Position numbers and translations under genes: made by a program | Source of the DNA: Cellulomonas sp. Root930 | GTDB lineage: Bacteria; Actinomycetota; Actinomycetes; Actinomycetales; Cellulomonadaceae | Direction of reading: 5' to 3' | DNA length: 64,000 bases | Assembly: GCA_001429255.1 (NCBI GenBank) | Contig: LMJI01000001.1 | Location: 3,079,879-3,143,878, forward strand | Notes under the pieces: generated by a model | Told to the model about the DNA's origin: nothing | Databases searched by the model: none | What the model saw: only the letters and a program-made list of their open reading frames with translations | In this document: one piece after another, positions 33,640-42,239 of the stretch | Layout of the letters: each line of letters opens with the position of its first letter | How positions within the stretch are numbered: position 1 is the stretch's first letter

Positions 33640-34220
33640 GATCGCCGAGCCAGCACGACCGCCGCGACGACGCTGCCCGCGAGCCCGGCAGCGAGGTCGC
33701 CGACGGTGTCCGCATAGCCGACGTAGATGCTCGGGTCCAGGAACGTGTGACCCGCCCACTCGCCGATCTCCCACAGCACCGCCGCCGTGGCACCGAGCCC
33801 CGTCACCAGGACGATCCGGTCCGGTGCGTCCGCGGAGTCGGTGATCACCCGCCAGCGCACCAGCGCGAGAAGGACCATCACGGCGACGAGGCCCGTGGCG
33901 ACCGCGTGCACCGCCAGGTCGAGCCAGTCCACCGCGGCGTACCACTCCAGCTGGGCCGCCCACGCCGCGAACAGGAGCGTCACGCTGTACGCGACGTCCA
34001 GCCCGGCCGGAGCGCCGATCGCGCGCGGGATCAGCGTCCCGCCGAGCACGAGGAGGAACAGCGCGCACGCGACGAGCCCCGCCCGCCAGGTGCCGACGAC
34101 GACGCTCGCCGCCGCCAGCGCCCGGACGACGTCGCCCGCGACCACCAGCCAGCCCCCACGACCGCCGCGCGCCCCCGGCGCAGACTGCCGCGGCCCGACG
34201 ACGCCGTCCACGATCCGCAC
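33636..34220 (-). CDS. YjdF/DUF2238-like membrane protein
   Basis: About 194 residues with five membrane helices. VLWEIGEWAGHTFLDPSIY and GYADTVGDLAAGLAGSV contain the acidic pattern (WExxEW...DTxxDL) seen in YjdF/DUF2238 proteins. The start is uncertain: GTG 34220 (VRIVDGVVG) is taken, which leaves a 7-bp gap to the dehydrogenase gene. It is coupled to the glycosyltransferase, suggesting a joint envelope role. Confidence 0.72.
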   Translation of the reverse strand: MRIVDGVVGPRQSAPGARGGRGGWLVVAGDVVRALAAASVVVGTWRAGLVACALFLLVLGGTLIPRAIGAPAGLDVAYSVTLLFAAWAAQLEWYAAVDWLDLAVHAVATGLVAVMVLLALVRWRVITDSADAPDRIVLVTGLGATAAVLWEIGEWAGHTFLDPSIYVGYADTVGDLAAGLAGSVVAAVVLARRS

Positions 34221-34227
34221 GGGGAGC

Positions 34228-35424
34228 TCAGGCCGAGGCCGGGTCGAGCACGACCTTGATGCAGCCGTCGGCCTTCTTCTGGAACATCTCGTAGGCCTCC
34301 GGAGCCGTCTCGAGCGGCACCCGATGGGTCCGCAGATCAAGGACGCCCAGGGGGTCCGCGGGATCCGACACGAGAGGCAGCAGGTCGTCGATCCACCGCT
34401 TCACGTTGGCCTGTCCCATCCGCAGCGTCAGGCCCTTGTCGAACAGCTGCATCATCGAGATCGGGTCCGCCGCTCCGCCGTAGACACCGACGATCGAGAC
34501 CGTGCCGCCGCGCCGGACCACGTCGAACGCTGTCTGCAGGGCCGCCAGGCGGTCCACACCGGCCTTCTCGATCATGGTCGCGGCCACTCCGTCCGGCAGG
34601 ATCCCCGCCAGCCGCTGCGCGCCCGCGGCGACAGGTGATCCGTGCGCCTCCATGCCGACGGCGTCGATCGCGGAGTCGACTCCCCGCCCTCCGGTCAGCG
34701 CGCGGACCGCGTCCGTGACGTCGTCGACCTCGCTGACGTCCAGCACGTCGATCCCGTGCCGTGCGGCCATCTGCAGCCGTTCGGGGACCAGGTCGAGGCC
34801 GATCACGCGGGAGGCCCCACGGTGCGCGGCGATGCGGGCCGCCATCTGGCCGATCGGACCGAGACCCACGACGGCGACCGTGCCGCCGGCCGGGACGGCG
34901 GCGTACTCAACCGCCTGCCACGCGGTCGGCAGGACGTCCGACAGGAACAGGTACCTCTCGTCAGGGCTGCCGTCCTGGGGGACCACGACCGGCCCGAACT
35001 GTGCCTGAGGCACCCGCAGGTACTGCGCCTGCCCGCCCGGGACCTGCCCGTAGAGCTTGCTGAACCCGAACAGTGACGCGCCCGTGCCCTGCGAGCGGAC
35101 CTGCGTGGTCTCGCACTGCGCGAACAGCCCCCGGGAGCACATCCAGCACGTGCCGCAGGAGATGTTGAACGGGATGACCACCCGGTCCCCCGGTCGGAGC
35201 GTCCCGCCGCCGGGGCCGACCTCCTCCACCACGCCCATCGCCTCATGGCCGAGCACGTCGCCGGCGTCGAGGTACATGCCGAGCACGGCGTACAGGTGCA
35301 GGTCGGAGCCGCAGATCGCGGTCGACGTGACGCGGACGATCGCGTCGGTCGGCTCGACGATGCGGGGATCCGGCACCGTCTCCACGCTCACCTTCTCGTG
35401 GCCTTGCCAGGTCAGTGCGCGCAT
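34228..35424 (-). CDS. Zinc-dependent alcohol dehydrogenase (formaldehyde/threonine dehydrogenase-like)
   Basis: A 398-residue MDR-family enzyme. Catalytic zinc ligands are in STAICGSDLHLY and GHEAMGVVEEVG. A modified structural-zinc loop is CGTCWMCSRGLFAQC, and the nucleotide-binding motif is VAVVGLGPIGQMAARIA. The length and the insertion around GASLFGFSKLYGQVPGGQAQY match the glutathione-independent formaldehyde-dehydrogenase-like subgroup. The true substrate is unknown. The divergent or upstream neighbour is the CDGSH gene, 37 bp away on the same strand. Confidence 0.9.
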   Translation of the reverse strand: MRALTWQGHEKVSVETVPDPRIVEPTDAIVRVTSTAICGSDLHLYAVLGMYLDAGDVLGHEAMGVVEEVGPGGGTLRPGDRVVIPFNISCGTCWMCSRGLFAQCETTQVRSQGTGASLFGFSKLYGQVPGGQAQYLRVPQAQFGPVVVPQDGSPDERYLFLSDVLPTAWQAVEYAAVPAGGTVAVVGLGPIGQMAARIAAHRGASRVIGLDLVPERLQMAARHGIDVLDVSEVDDVTDAVRALTGGRGVDSAIDAVGMEAHGSPVAAGAQRLAGILPDGVAATMIEKAGVDRLAALQTAFDVVRRGGTVSIVGVYGGAADPISMMQLFDKGLTLRMGQANVKRWIDDLLPLVSDPADPLGVLDLRTHRVPLETAPEAYEMFQKKADGCIKVVLDPASA

Positions 35425-35461
35425 GTCGGGGCCTCGGTCTTCTGCTCGTGGATGGTGTCGG

Positions 35462-35689
35462 TCAGGGTGCGGTGAAGCCGATGGCCTTGTGCGTCCCGTC
35501 GCAGTACGGCTTGATCGCGGACGCGCCGCAACGGCAGAGGGCCACGGTCGAGCGACGGCGCGGGATCGGCTGCCCGGTGTCGTCGGTGATCGTCACGTCG
35601 CCCCGGACGAGGATCGGACCGTCCGGGCACGCCACGATCGACGGCGTCCGGCCAGGTCGGCGGTCCGCGGGCCGGTCGGAGGCGGTCAT
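35462..35689 (-). CDS. CDGSH iron-sulfur domain protein (mitoNEET-like)
   Basis: A 75-residue protein with CRCGASAIKPYCDGTHK, the three-Cys one-His CDGSH motif binding a [2Fe-2S] cluster. No membrane anchor is present. ATG 35689 overlaps the stop of the iron-containing redox enzyme gene (ATGA), so the two proteins are made together. CDGSH proteins transfer clusters or electrons and respond to redox state. Confidence 0.93.
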   Translation of the reverse strand: MTASDRPADRRPGRTPSIVACPDGPILVRGDVTITDDTGQPIPRRRSTVALCRCGASAIKPYCDGTHKAIGFTAP

Positions 35690-36702
35690 GCGGTCCGCAG
35701 CGAGGAGACGCCGGCGTCCCAGGCGGTGAGCAGGTGCTCGCCGACCACCTCGTCGAGGTACAGACACGTCGCGGCACCGAACAGGACGTCGTGCAGCAGC
35801 TCCGGCTCCTGCTGGACCAGGGCACCCGCCAGGTCGCGCCCGGCGATCTGCTCGTGCACGGCGTCCGCCTCGACGTGCTCGTCGAAGTACTCCGTCGTGC
35901 CCTGGTCGAAGCCGTGGCGGCGGAACCCGTCGCCGTAGAGCCTGTTCGGCAGCGAGGACGTCATCTCGAAGGCGGCGAGGTGTCCGGCGGTCGCACCCCG
36001 CCACCGCCTGTGCAGCCCGAACAGGGACATCACGTTCACGCCGGCCAGGGTGACCGCGGGGACCTGCTCGATGTAGGCGCCGTACTCCGCGTCCAGCGCC
36101 GCGCCCCGCATGGTCCGCGCGAACAGCTCGCAGTGCATCCGCTCGGGGTCGCCACCGCCGTACTCGTCGGCCTGGATCTCCACCAGCGCGGACTTCGGGC
36201 GTCCGACGAGGCGCGGGATCGCCCACGTGTGGGGGTCCGCCTCCTTGAGCTGGTAGACCGACCGTTGCACCAGGAGCTCGCGGAGCTGCTCCTGGCTCGC
36301 CCGCTTCGCCACGTACCGAGCGACGCTGGGCCCTGGGCTCGGCGCCGTCAGAGCGAACAACGCCTCGGCGACCGCTCCCCGTTCAGGTGCGATCTCCTCA
36401 GGGACGTCCACACGCTCGGACAGGTGCTGCTCGAGCGCGGACTCGATGAGTCGCCGGGCACCCAGCACCTCGGGCGCCCACTCCCAGTCGTCGTCGACGC
36501 CCTCGAAGCCCCGGTAGAAGAGCTCGTACATGACGTAGAGCGTCAGCTGGACGTCCTCGTCCGACAGCAGGTCGACGGAGTGCGCGAGCACCCGCCGGGT
36601 CAGGGGCGCCAGCTCTCCGGCGCCCGCAGCCCCGTCGAGAGGAGTGCTCAGAACCTCCGTCACGGCACGACTCAGAGGCCCTCGCGGGCTGGGTAGTTTC
36701 AC
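35686..36702 (-). CDS. Haem-oxygenase-like diiron (iron-containing redox enzyme) family protein
   Basis: A 338-residue helical protein of the haem-oxygenase-like iron-containing redox enzyme family. Candidate metal ligands are in EIQADEYGGGDPERMHCELF and YFDEHVEADAVHEQIAGRD (E, H, D and H residues spaced on helices). The start is GTG 36702 behind AAGGA; ATG 36774 upstream would add 24 non-conserved residues. Relatives perform diiron-oxygen chemistry in biosynthetic pathways. Here the partner is a coupled CDGSH protein, a plausible electron or cluster donor. Confidence 0.82.
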   Translation of the reverse strand: MKLPSPRGPLSRAVTEVLSTPLDGAAGAGELAPLTRRVLAHSVDLLSDEDVQLTLYVMYELFYRGFEGVDDDWEWAPEVLGARRLIESALEQHLSERVDVPEEIAPERGAVAEALFALTAPSPGPSVARYVAKRASQEQLRELLVQRSVYQLKEADPHTWAIPRLVGRPKSALVEIQADEYGGGDPERMHCELFARTMRGAALDAEYGAYIEQVPAVTLAGVNVMSLFGLHRRWRGATAGHLAAFEMTSSLPNRLYGDGFRRHGFDQGTTEYFDEHVEADAVHEQIAGRDLAGALVQQEPELLHDVLFGAATCLYLDEVVGEHLLTAWDAGVSSLRTA

Positions 36703-36809
36703 GGCCGGTCCTTCTCGACGCGGGAGTCCCTCCAGCCCGAGCCTGGAGCGGGGGACGCCTGCGAACAGCCTCACACGTGTCGCGGCAGCCGCAACCGGGG
36801 ACAGGGGTG

Positions 36810-36895
36810 GTGGCGGGGGCGCGGGCCTCGGCTCGCCCGCACAAGGCGTGCCCTCGTCGCCCGGTGGTGCTCTCGCACCCGAGCGCCCCCGCCAC
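36810..36895. repeat. Inverted repeat enclosing a small hairpin after hsp20
   Basis: GTGGCGGGGGCGC (36810-36822) and its exact complement (36883-36895) enclose a second stem, GCGGGC/GCCCGC (36821-36826 with 36835-36840). Located between the hsp20 stop and the diiron gene start, it may be the hsp20 terminator. Confidence 0.5.
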
Positions 36896-36900
36896 GACCG

Positions 36901-37341
36901 TCAGGCGACGGCGTCGCTCCCCGACGTGATCGCGGCCGTGTCACCGGCGTGCTGCACCTCGATGCGCCGCGGCTTGGCGTCCTCGGCGACCGGGATGGTC
37001 AGGGTGAGCACCCCGTCGGAGTAGGTCGCCGAGATGGCGTCCAGCGCGAGGCCGCGACTCACGGTGAGCTGTCGCGCGTAGGTGCCGACCGGGCGCTCCT
37101 TGGCCAGCCACTGCACGTCCTGCTCGGCGCGAGCAGTGCGCTGCGCGCGGATGGTCAGCGTGCGGTCCTCGACGTTCACGTCGATCGTTCCCGGGTCGGC
37201 GCCCGGCAGGTCCACGTGGAGCACGTAGTGGTCGCCCGAGCGGTACAGATCCATCGGCATGGTCGCCGACGCCCGTTCGGCTGTCAGCACCTGGGCGAAC
37301 AGGCGGTCGAACTCCTGGAACGGGTCGAATCGCGTAGCCAT
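36901..37341 (-). CDS. hsp20: Hsp20/alpha-crystallin small heat-shock protein
   Basis: A 146-residue small heat-shock protein. The N-terminus is short (MATRFDPFQEFDRLF). The alpha-crystallin domain runs from about residue 33 to 132 (YVLHVDLPGADPGTIDV to DGVLTLTIPVAED), and IEV near the end is the I-x-V anchoring motif. It binds unfolding proteins without ATP. A CIRCE element 91 bp upstream predicts HrcA repression, released on heat shock. Confidence 0.95.
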   Translation of the reverse strand: MATRFDPFQEFDRLFAQVLTAERASATMPMDLYRSGDHYVLHVDLPGADPGTIDVNVEDRTLTIRAQRTARAEQDVQWLAKERPVGTYARQLTVSRGLALDAISATYSDGVLTLTIPVAEDAKPRRIEVQHAGDTAAITSGSDAVA

Positions 37342-37431
37342 GACCCCACCTCCTCTGCGTCGAGGGCGCCGGACCGTCCGGGCCCCGGGTGTCGTCCGAC
37401 TCCGCGGCCGGACTGGCTACAACAGAAGAAA

Positions 37432-37456
37432 TAGCACTCTCGCCCTGGGAGTGCCA
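37432..37456 (-). promoter_or_regulatory. CIRCE element (HrcA operator) upstream of hsp20
   Basis: TAGCACTC (37432-37439), a spacer of exactly 9 nt, and GAGTGCCA (37449-37456) match the CIRCE consensus TTAGCACTC-N9-GAGTGCTAA at 14 of the 16 arm positions covered. The element lies in the only promoter region available to hsp20 and is the HrcA-binding site of chaperone genes. Confidence 0.88.
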
Positions 37457-37497
37457 ATGGTGGGGACGGGTCGTTCGCGCGCGGCGAACGCCCGCCG

Positions 37498-38019
37498 TCA
37501 GGCCTCGCTCACGTCGTGCATGCCGGCCGCGACACGGTCGCGTGCGACCGCCGCCAGTTGTTCCAACAGCTCGATCTGGGCGAGCCCGCGCCGGTCGAGC
37601 TCCTCGAACCGTGCGCGCTCCAGACCGAGCGCGCCGCTCCAGGACGCGAGCGAGTCCCAGAGGCCTCGCTTGGCATTGACGCCGCCGCGCAGGAGCTCGA
37701 GCTCGAGCAGCGCGGACAGGGGCGACGCCGAGGTGAGGCGCCCGTTGGGCTTGAGGCGGCCGACCCGCTCCCCGGCCGCGGCTCCCACGGACTTCCACCG
37801 GCTCAGCCGGAGCCCGAGACTCTCCGAGAGCTCGAGCAGGAGCACGCGCTCCCCCTCCAGCTCCTCCGCGAAGCCCCCGATGGGGCCGCCCAGCGGTGTG
37901 CTGCCGTATGCCCGCGCCATCCGCCGCGACCTCGCGATCGCCCCGGTCGCGCCGGCGACGTGGTCGGACAGGTAGATCCTCAACAGCCGGGGGTCGACGT
38001 CGACCCGGTGCGGAGCCAT
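37498..38019 (-). CDS. Hypothetical all-helical protein
   Basis: A 173-residue protein starting at ATG 38019 behind GAGGAGGACC. It is predicted helical throughout, with the sequence YLSDHVAGATGAIARSRRMA near the start. Heptad-like leucine stretches (LLLELSESLGLRL, ALLELELLRGG) follow, as does ERARFEELDRRGLAQIE. There is no cysteine, signal peptide or membrane helix. I do not recognise the family; a ferritin-like or haemerythrin-like bundle is conceivable but unsupported. Confidence 0.7.
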   Translation of the reverse strand: MAPHRVDVDPRLLRIYLSDHVAGATGAIARSRRMARAYGSTPLGGPIGGFAEELEGERVLLLELSESLGLRLSRWKSVGAAAGERVGRLKPNGRLTSASPLSALLELELLRGGVNAKRGLWDSLASWSGALGLERARFEELDRRGLAQIELLEQLAAVARDRVAAGMHDVSEA

Positions 38020-38425
38020 CGGTCCTCCTCGGAGTGCGCGCGCTCGGACGGCGATGGGGCCCGACCGTACCCGCGCCAGCACGGCACGCAACCGGCGGGG
38101 TCCCGCTCCGCCGAACCAGCAGGAACTGGACGACTCGGGTGGCGAGCGGGGAACGACGGGCTTAGCGTCCGACGAGCCGGATCGACATCGTCACCGGCAC
38201 ACCGTCACCCGGGACAAGAAGCGTCGCCGGGGCAGGGCACGGGCCCGGGCGCAGGAGCGCAGGCCCGCGCACACGCTTGATCGCGGTTCGGCCGCGATCG
38301 GCCTGGACCCATGCGGACGGATGCGCGGCAGAAACCCCGCGCCCCTCAACCCCTCTCGGATCGGTTGCGCCCGGCCACGGCGGCCGGGCTGTCCGCCGTC
38401 CGACGACTCGAGATGAGACCGCACC
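38020..38425. other. 406-bp divergent intergenic region
   Basis: Bases 38020-38425 separate the helical hypothetical gene from the envelope cluster. A hairpin GATCGCGG/CCGCGATC (38279-38286 with 38292-38299, 5-nt loop) is the clearest element. No open frame with convincing codon bias or ribosome site is seen, and no promoter can be assigned with confidence. Confidence 0.5.
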
Positions 38426-39076
38426 ATGACCGACGACTACACCAGCAGCTATCCCCTCCCGGAGAACGGGAGCACCGCGGACACCGCGAAGGAGCAGGCC
38501 AGCACCCTCAAGGCGAAGGCAACCGACGCCGGCGGGCACCTGCTCGACGACGCGAGGGGCGAGGCCGCGGCGGTCACCCACGAGGCCCGCCGCCAGCTGG
38601 GAGACCTCTGGTCGCAGGCCCGCACCGAGGTGACCGGGCAGGCCGCCACCCAGCAGTCCCGGCTCGCCGGCGGACTGACCTCCGTGGGCGGGCAGCTGTC
38701 GCAGATGGCGTCCGCCCCGACCGAGCAGAACCTCGCTACCGACCTCGTGCGCGAGGTGGGCGACAAGGTGGACGCCCTCGGCCGCTGGCTCGAGGGCCAC
38801 GGGCCGGACGAGGTGCTCGACGAGGTCCGCAGCTTCGCCCGGCGCCGCCCGGGCACGTTCCTCGTCATCGCCGCCGGGGCCGGCGTCGTGCTCGGCCGGC
38901 TCACCCGCGGCCTCAAGGACGCGCCGCCCGCCACGCCCGCCCCCGCGCCGGTGCGCACGTCGGTGACCGAGCCCCTGCCTGTCTCGGCGTACTCGGACCC
39001 CGTGGAGGAGCGTCCCCGCTTCACCGACGAGCTCGCGACGCCGGTCCCCGGCGCTTCCATGTGGGACCAGCGATGA
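38426..39076 (+). CDS. Hypothetical helical protein with one membrane segment, first gene of envelope cluster
   Basis: A 216-residue protein. Its N-terminal half is amphipathic, Ala/Glu/Lys-rich helix (TAKEQASTLKAKATDAGGHL), resembling late-embryogenesis-abundant-like or apolipoprotein-like repeats. One hydrophobic segment (FLVIAAGAGVVLGRL) lies at about residue 147-162, followed by a Pro-rich tail. It is coupled (ATGA) to the Holin-X type gene. This gene order is familiar from actinobacterial stress loci. Function unknown. Confidence 0.8.
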   Translation: MTDDYTSSYPLPENGSTADTAKEQASTLKAKATDAGGHLLDDARGEAAAVTHEARRQLGDLWSQARTEVTGQAATQQSRLAGGLTSVGGQLSQMASAPTEQNLATDLVREVGDKVDALGRWLEGHGPDEVLDEVRSFARRRPGTFLVIAAGAGVVLGRLTRGLKDAPPATPAPAPVRTSVTEPLPVSAYSDPVEERPRFTDELATPVPGASMWDQR

Positions 39077-39483
39077 CCGACCCCGTCGGCGCTCCCCCGC
39101 GACCGTCCGTCGGCGACCTGCTCGGCGACGTCACACGCGACATCTCGACCCTCCTGCGCCAGGAGGTCGAGCTGGCCAAGGCGGAGATCCGCCAGTCCGC
39201 GAAGGCGGCGACCAAGAGCGGCTCGATGTTCGCGGGCGCCGCGGTGGCCGGCCACTTCGTCCTGCTGTTCCTGTCGATCGCCCTGTGGTGGGCGCTCGGC
39301 GACGCGATGGAGTCCCTGGGCTGGTCCGCGGTGATCGTCGCGGTGCTCTGGGCGATCGTGGCCGCCGTCCTCGCCGCGCGCGGCCGCGCCGAGACGAAGC
39401 GCGTCTCCGGTCTGCCGCAGACCACCGACACCGTCAAGAAGATCCCGAACGCCCTGCAAGGTCACGAGGAGAAGAACGCATGA
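39073..39483 (+). CDS. Putative Actinobacterial Holin-X (phage holin superfamily III-like) membrane protein
   Basis: A 136-residue protein: an N-terminal helix (DVTRDISTLLRQEVELAKAE), two membrane helices (about 52-75 and 83-104) and a basic tail. This is the pattern of DUF1469/Holin-X. Despite the name no phage genes surround it, and it is co-transcribed with the genes on both sides through ATGA overlaps. It is likely an envelope-stress component. Confidence 0.88.
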   Translation: MTDPVGAPPRPSVGDLLGDVTRDISTLLRQEVELAKAEIRQSAKAATKSGSMFAGAAVAGHFVLLFLSIALWWALGDAMESLGWSAVIVAVLWAIVAAVLAARGRAETKRVSGLPQTTDTVKKIPNALQGHEEKNA

Positions 39484-40085
39484 GCACCGACCCGGACCAG
39501 ATCCGCGAGGACATCGAGCGCACGCGTGCTGAGCTCAGCTCGGACGTCGACGCCCTGACCGACAAGGTCAGCCCCAGCCAGGTGGCGCAGCGGCAGGCGG
39601 ACAAGGTCCGCTCCGCGGTGACGGACGTCAAGGACCGCGTCATGGGCGGCGTCTCCAACGGAGCCGACTCCGCAGGCCACGCGGCCTCGAACGTCGGGGA
39701 CGCCGCGTCCCAGCTCCCGCACGCCGCCAAGGACAAGACCCGGGGCAACCCGCTCGCCGCCGGGCTGGTGGCGTTCGGCGCGGGGTGGCTGATCTCGTCC
39801 CTGCTGCCGAGCACGCGGCAGGAGCAGCAGCTGGCGCAGTCCGCGAAGGAGCAGGCCGCGCCGTTGGTCCAGGAGGCGAAGGACGTCGCCCAGGGCTTCG
39901 CCGACACGCTGCGTGAGCCGGCGCAGGAGGCGGCGGCCGCGGTCAAGGACCGTGCCGCGGAGGCCGGGTCGACACTGCGCGACGAGGGCCGCTCGGCCGT
40001 CGACGACCTGCGCACGGACGCCACCGACGCGGCGGACGCCGTGAAGGGCGCCCACGCCGCCGACGACACCCCGCGCGGCAACTAG
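39480..40085 (+). CDS. DUF3618 domain protein
   Basis: A 201-residue protein starting MSTDPDQIREDIERTRAEL, the DUF3618 signature, followed by DVDALTDKVSPSQVAQRQ. One hydrophobic segment (LAAGLVAFGAGWLISSLLP) lies at about 92-110. The remainder is long amphipathic helix rich in Ala and Lys/Glu. It completes a three-gene coupled operon ended by a strong terminator. Confidence 0.9.
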   Translation: MSTDPDQIREDIERTRAELSSDVDALTDKVSPSQVAQRQADKVRSAVTDVKDRVMGGVSNGADSAGHAASNVGDAASQLPHAAKDKTRGNPLAAGLVAFGAGWLISSLLPSTRQEQQLAQSAKEQAAPLVQEAKDVAQGFADTLREPAQEAAAAVKDRAAEAGSTLRDEGRSAVDDLRTDATDAADAVKGAHAADDTPRGN

Positions 40086-40092
40086 AGGACCC

Positions 40093-40126
40093 GCGCGACG
40101 GGGCACGGCGTGGTGCCCCGTCGCGC
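40093..40126 (+). terminator. Terminator of the DUF3618 operon
   Basis: A perfect 14-bp stem (40093-40106 with 40113-40126) with a 6-nt loop lies 7 bp after the stop codon. Confidence 0.85.
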
Positions 40127-40161
40127 GTCCTGTCCGTCAGCACCGACCGGAGGCCTTCGCG

Positions 40162-41244
40162 ATGACCACGCACGACACGAGCAGCACGACGAGCACCGAG
40201 AAGGCCGCGGCGCCCGCTCCGGAGGACCCGCGCAAGCCCGACTCCCCCGACGACATGACCAGGCGGTCGTGGCTCTACGTGCTGCGCAAGACCCTGCGCG
40301 AGTTCGGCAAGGACCAGTGCACCGACCTTGCCGCGGCGCTCACGTACTACGCCGTCCTCGCGATCGCACCTGCCCTGCTGGCGATCGTCTCGATCCTCGG
40401 CCTGGTCGGGGACCCGCAGAAGATGGTCACGGACGTGCTGAAGATCGCCAGTGATGTCGGTGTGAGCTCGGTCGACGACACCGTGAAGCCGATCCTGACC
40501 CAGCTCACCGAGGCACCGGCCGCAGGGTTCGCCCTGGTCCTCGGACTGGTCCTGGCGCTCTGGTCCGCCTCCGGCTACGTCGCCGCGTTCAGCCGTGGCA
40601 TGAACCGCGTGTACGAGATCGACGAGGGCCGCCCGATCTGGAAGCTCCGGCCCACGCTGCTCCTGGTGACGGTGATCCTCGTCGTGGTCGCCGTCGCCAT
40701 CGTGACGGCGGTCGTGCTCTCCGGAGGCGTCGCGCGTTCGGTGGGGTCGGCCATCGGGCTGAGTGCCGTGACGGTCACTGTCTGGAGCGTCGTGAAATGG
40801 CCGGTCATCGTCGCGCTGGTGGTGGTGGCGATCGCGATCCTCTACTACGCGACCCCGAACGTGCGGCAGCCGACGTTCCGCTGGATCAGCCTCGGCGCGA
40901 TCGTGGCGCTCGTCGTGTGGGTGCTCGCCTCGCTGGGGTTCGGCTTCTACGTCGCCAACTTCGGCAGCTACGACAAGACCTATGGCTCCCTGGCGGGGGT
41001 CATCGTGTTCCTGCTCTGGCTCTGGATCACCAACCTGGCCCTGCTGTTCGGTGCCGAGCTGGATGCCGAGGTCGAGCGTGGGCGGCAGCTGCAGGGCGGC
41101 ATCGAGGCCGAGAAGACCATCCAGCTCCCGCCGCGGGACACGCGCGCGAGCGAGAAGAAGCAGGCCAAGCAGGAGGAGGACGTGCGGCTCGGCCGCGCCC
41201 TGCGCAAGTCGCGCGGCGCGAGCACCCAGGACGACGACGCCTGA
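40162..41244 (+). CDS. YihY/BrkB family membrane protein
   Basis: A 360-residue polytopic protein with six helices. TDLAAALTYYAVLAIAPALL, LWSASGYVAAFSRGMNRVYE and VLYY-type segments (ILYYATPNVRQPTFRWIS) define the YihY family. The hydrophilic C-terminal tail is Lys/Arg/Glu-rich. Older annotation as ribonuclease BN is incorrect for this family; transport or envelope roles are suspected. Mn-catalase follows 14 bp later. Confidence 0.92.
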   Translation: MTTHDTSSTTSTEKAAAPAPEDPRKPDSPDDMTRRSWLYVLRKTLREFGKDQCTDLAAALTYYAVLAIAPALLAIVSILGLVGDPQKMVTDVLKIASDVGVSSVDDTVKPILTQLTEAPAAGFALVLGLVLALWSASGYVAAFSRGMNRVYEIDEGRPIWKLRPTLLLVTVILVVVAVAIVTAVVLSGGVARSVGSAIGLSAVTVTVWSVVKWPVIVALVVVAIAILYYATPNVRQPTFRWISLGAIVALVVWVLASLGFGFYVANFGSYDKTYGSLAGVIVFLLWLWITNLALLFGAELDAEVERGRQLQGGIEAEKTIQLPPRDTRASEKKQAKQEEDVRLGRALRKSRGASTQDDDA

Positions 41245-41258
41245 CGAGGGGAACAGCC

Positions 41259-42239
41259 ATGTACCTGCACGTACAGCGACTCATCAACGACATCGAGGCC
41301 GACGAGCCGGACCCGGCAGCCGCCAACGCCCTGCAGGAAGGGCTCGGAGGTCAGTTCGGCGAGATGCGCACGATGATGCAGTACCTGTTCCAGAGCATCA
41401 ACTTCCGCGGCCCGAAGGGGAAGCCGTACCGGGACCTGCTCCAGGGGATCGGCACCGAGGAGATCAGCCACGTCGAGCTCATCGGCACCACCATCGCGCG
41501 CCTGCTGGACGGCTCCCCCCGCTACAACGGCAAGAAGTCGGACCCGCTGGACAAGCCCGGGGCCGGCGGTGCCACTCCCTTGGAGTCCGCGCTGGACCAG
41601 GGAAACATCCACCACTACCTGGTGGCGGCCCAGGGCGCGCTGCCCGTGGACTCCGCGGGCAACCCGTGGTCCGGCTCGTACGTCTACAACTCCGGCAACC
41701 TCGTGCTCGACCTGCTCTACAACCTGATGCTGGAGTCGACGGGCCGGCTGCAGAAGTGCCGGATCTACGAGATGACCGCGAACAAGACCGCCCGCTCGAC
41801 CATCTCCTACCTGATCGTGCGCGACCAGGCCCACGAGAACGCCTACGCCCGCGCCCTGGAGACCCTCGGTGTGAACTGGGCGTCGGTCCTGCCGATCCCC
41901 AAGACCGACGCGGAGAAGTTCCCCGAGGTCAAGAAGCTCCTCGACCTGGGTCTGCAGAGCAAGCAGTACTCGTTCGACCTCACGGCCGCGTCCGAGGCGG
42001 GGAAGATCTTCCAGGGGATGTCACCCTCCAAGGACGGCACCGAGCTGGACGCGACCGAGCAGGCGCCCCCCGGCGTGCCGAGCACCATCGCGGACGAGCG
42101 CTTCGAGGAGTTCTCCCCCGGGCTGGACACCGACCTGCTGGCCCTCATCCAGGCGACCGCGGACCTGGAGATGGCCGAGCTGCAGCCGCCGCTGTACGGG
42201 CCGGTGACGCCGACGAAGTCGGCGAGCGGGACGAGCTGA
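41259..42239 (+). CDS. Manganese catalase
   Basis: A 326-residue non-haem catalase. Ligands of the dimanganese site lie in GLGGQFGEMRTMMQYLFQ, GTEEISHVELIG and the later RDQAHENAYARALE. It converts H2O2 to water and oxygen in the cytoplasm. The C-terminal extension is typical of the KatN-like group. It probably shares a transcript with the YihY gene. A terminator lies inside the convergent GH35 gene's 3' end. Confidence 0.94.
   Translation: MYLHVQRLINDIEADEPDPAAANALQEGLGGQFGEMRTMMQYLFQSINFRGPKGKPYRDLLQGIGTEEISHVELIGTTIARLLDGSPRYNGKKSDPLDKPGAGGATPLESALDQGNIHHYLVAAQGALPVDSAGNPWSGSYVYNSGNLVLDLLYNLMLESTGRLQKCRIYEMTANKTARSTISYLIVRDQAHENAYARALETLGVNWASVLPIPKTDAEKFPEVKKLLDLGLQSKQYSFDLTAASEAGKIFQGMSPSKDGTELDATEQAPPGVPSTIADERFEEFSPGLDTDLLALIQATADLEMAELQPPLYGPVTPTKSASGTS

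Noticed and set aside
39073..39483. Phage holin as evidence of a prophage
   Set aside because: The Holin-X family is a chromosomal actinobacterial membrane protein. No phage structural, lysis or integrase genes are nearby.
40162..41244. Ribonuclease BN annotation for the YihY-family gene
   Set aside because: YihY proteins are polytopic membrane proteins without nuclease motifs; the old name is a misassignment.
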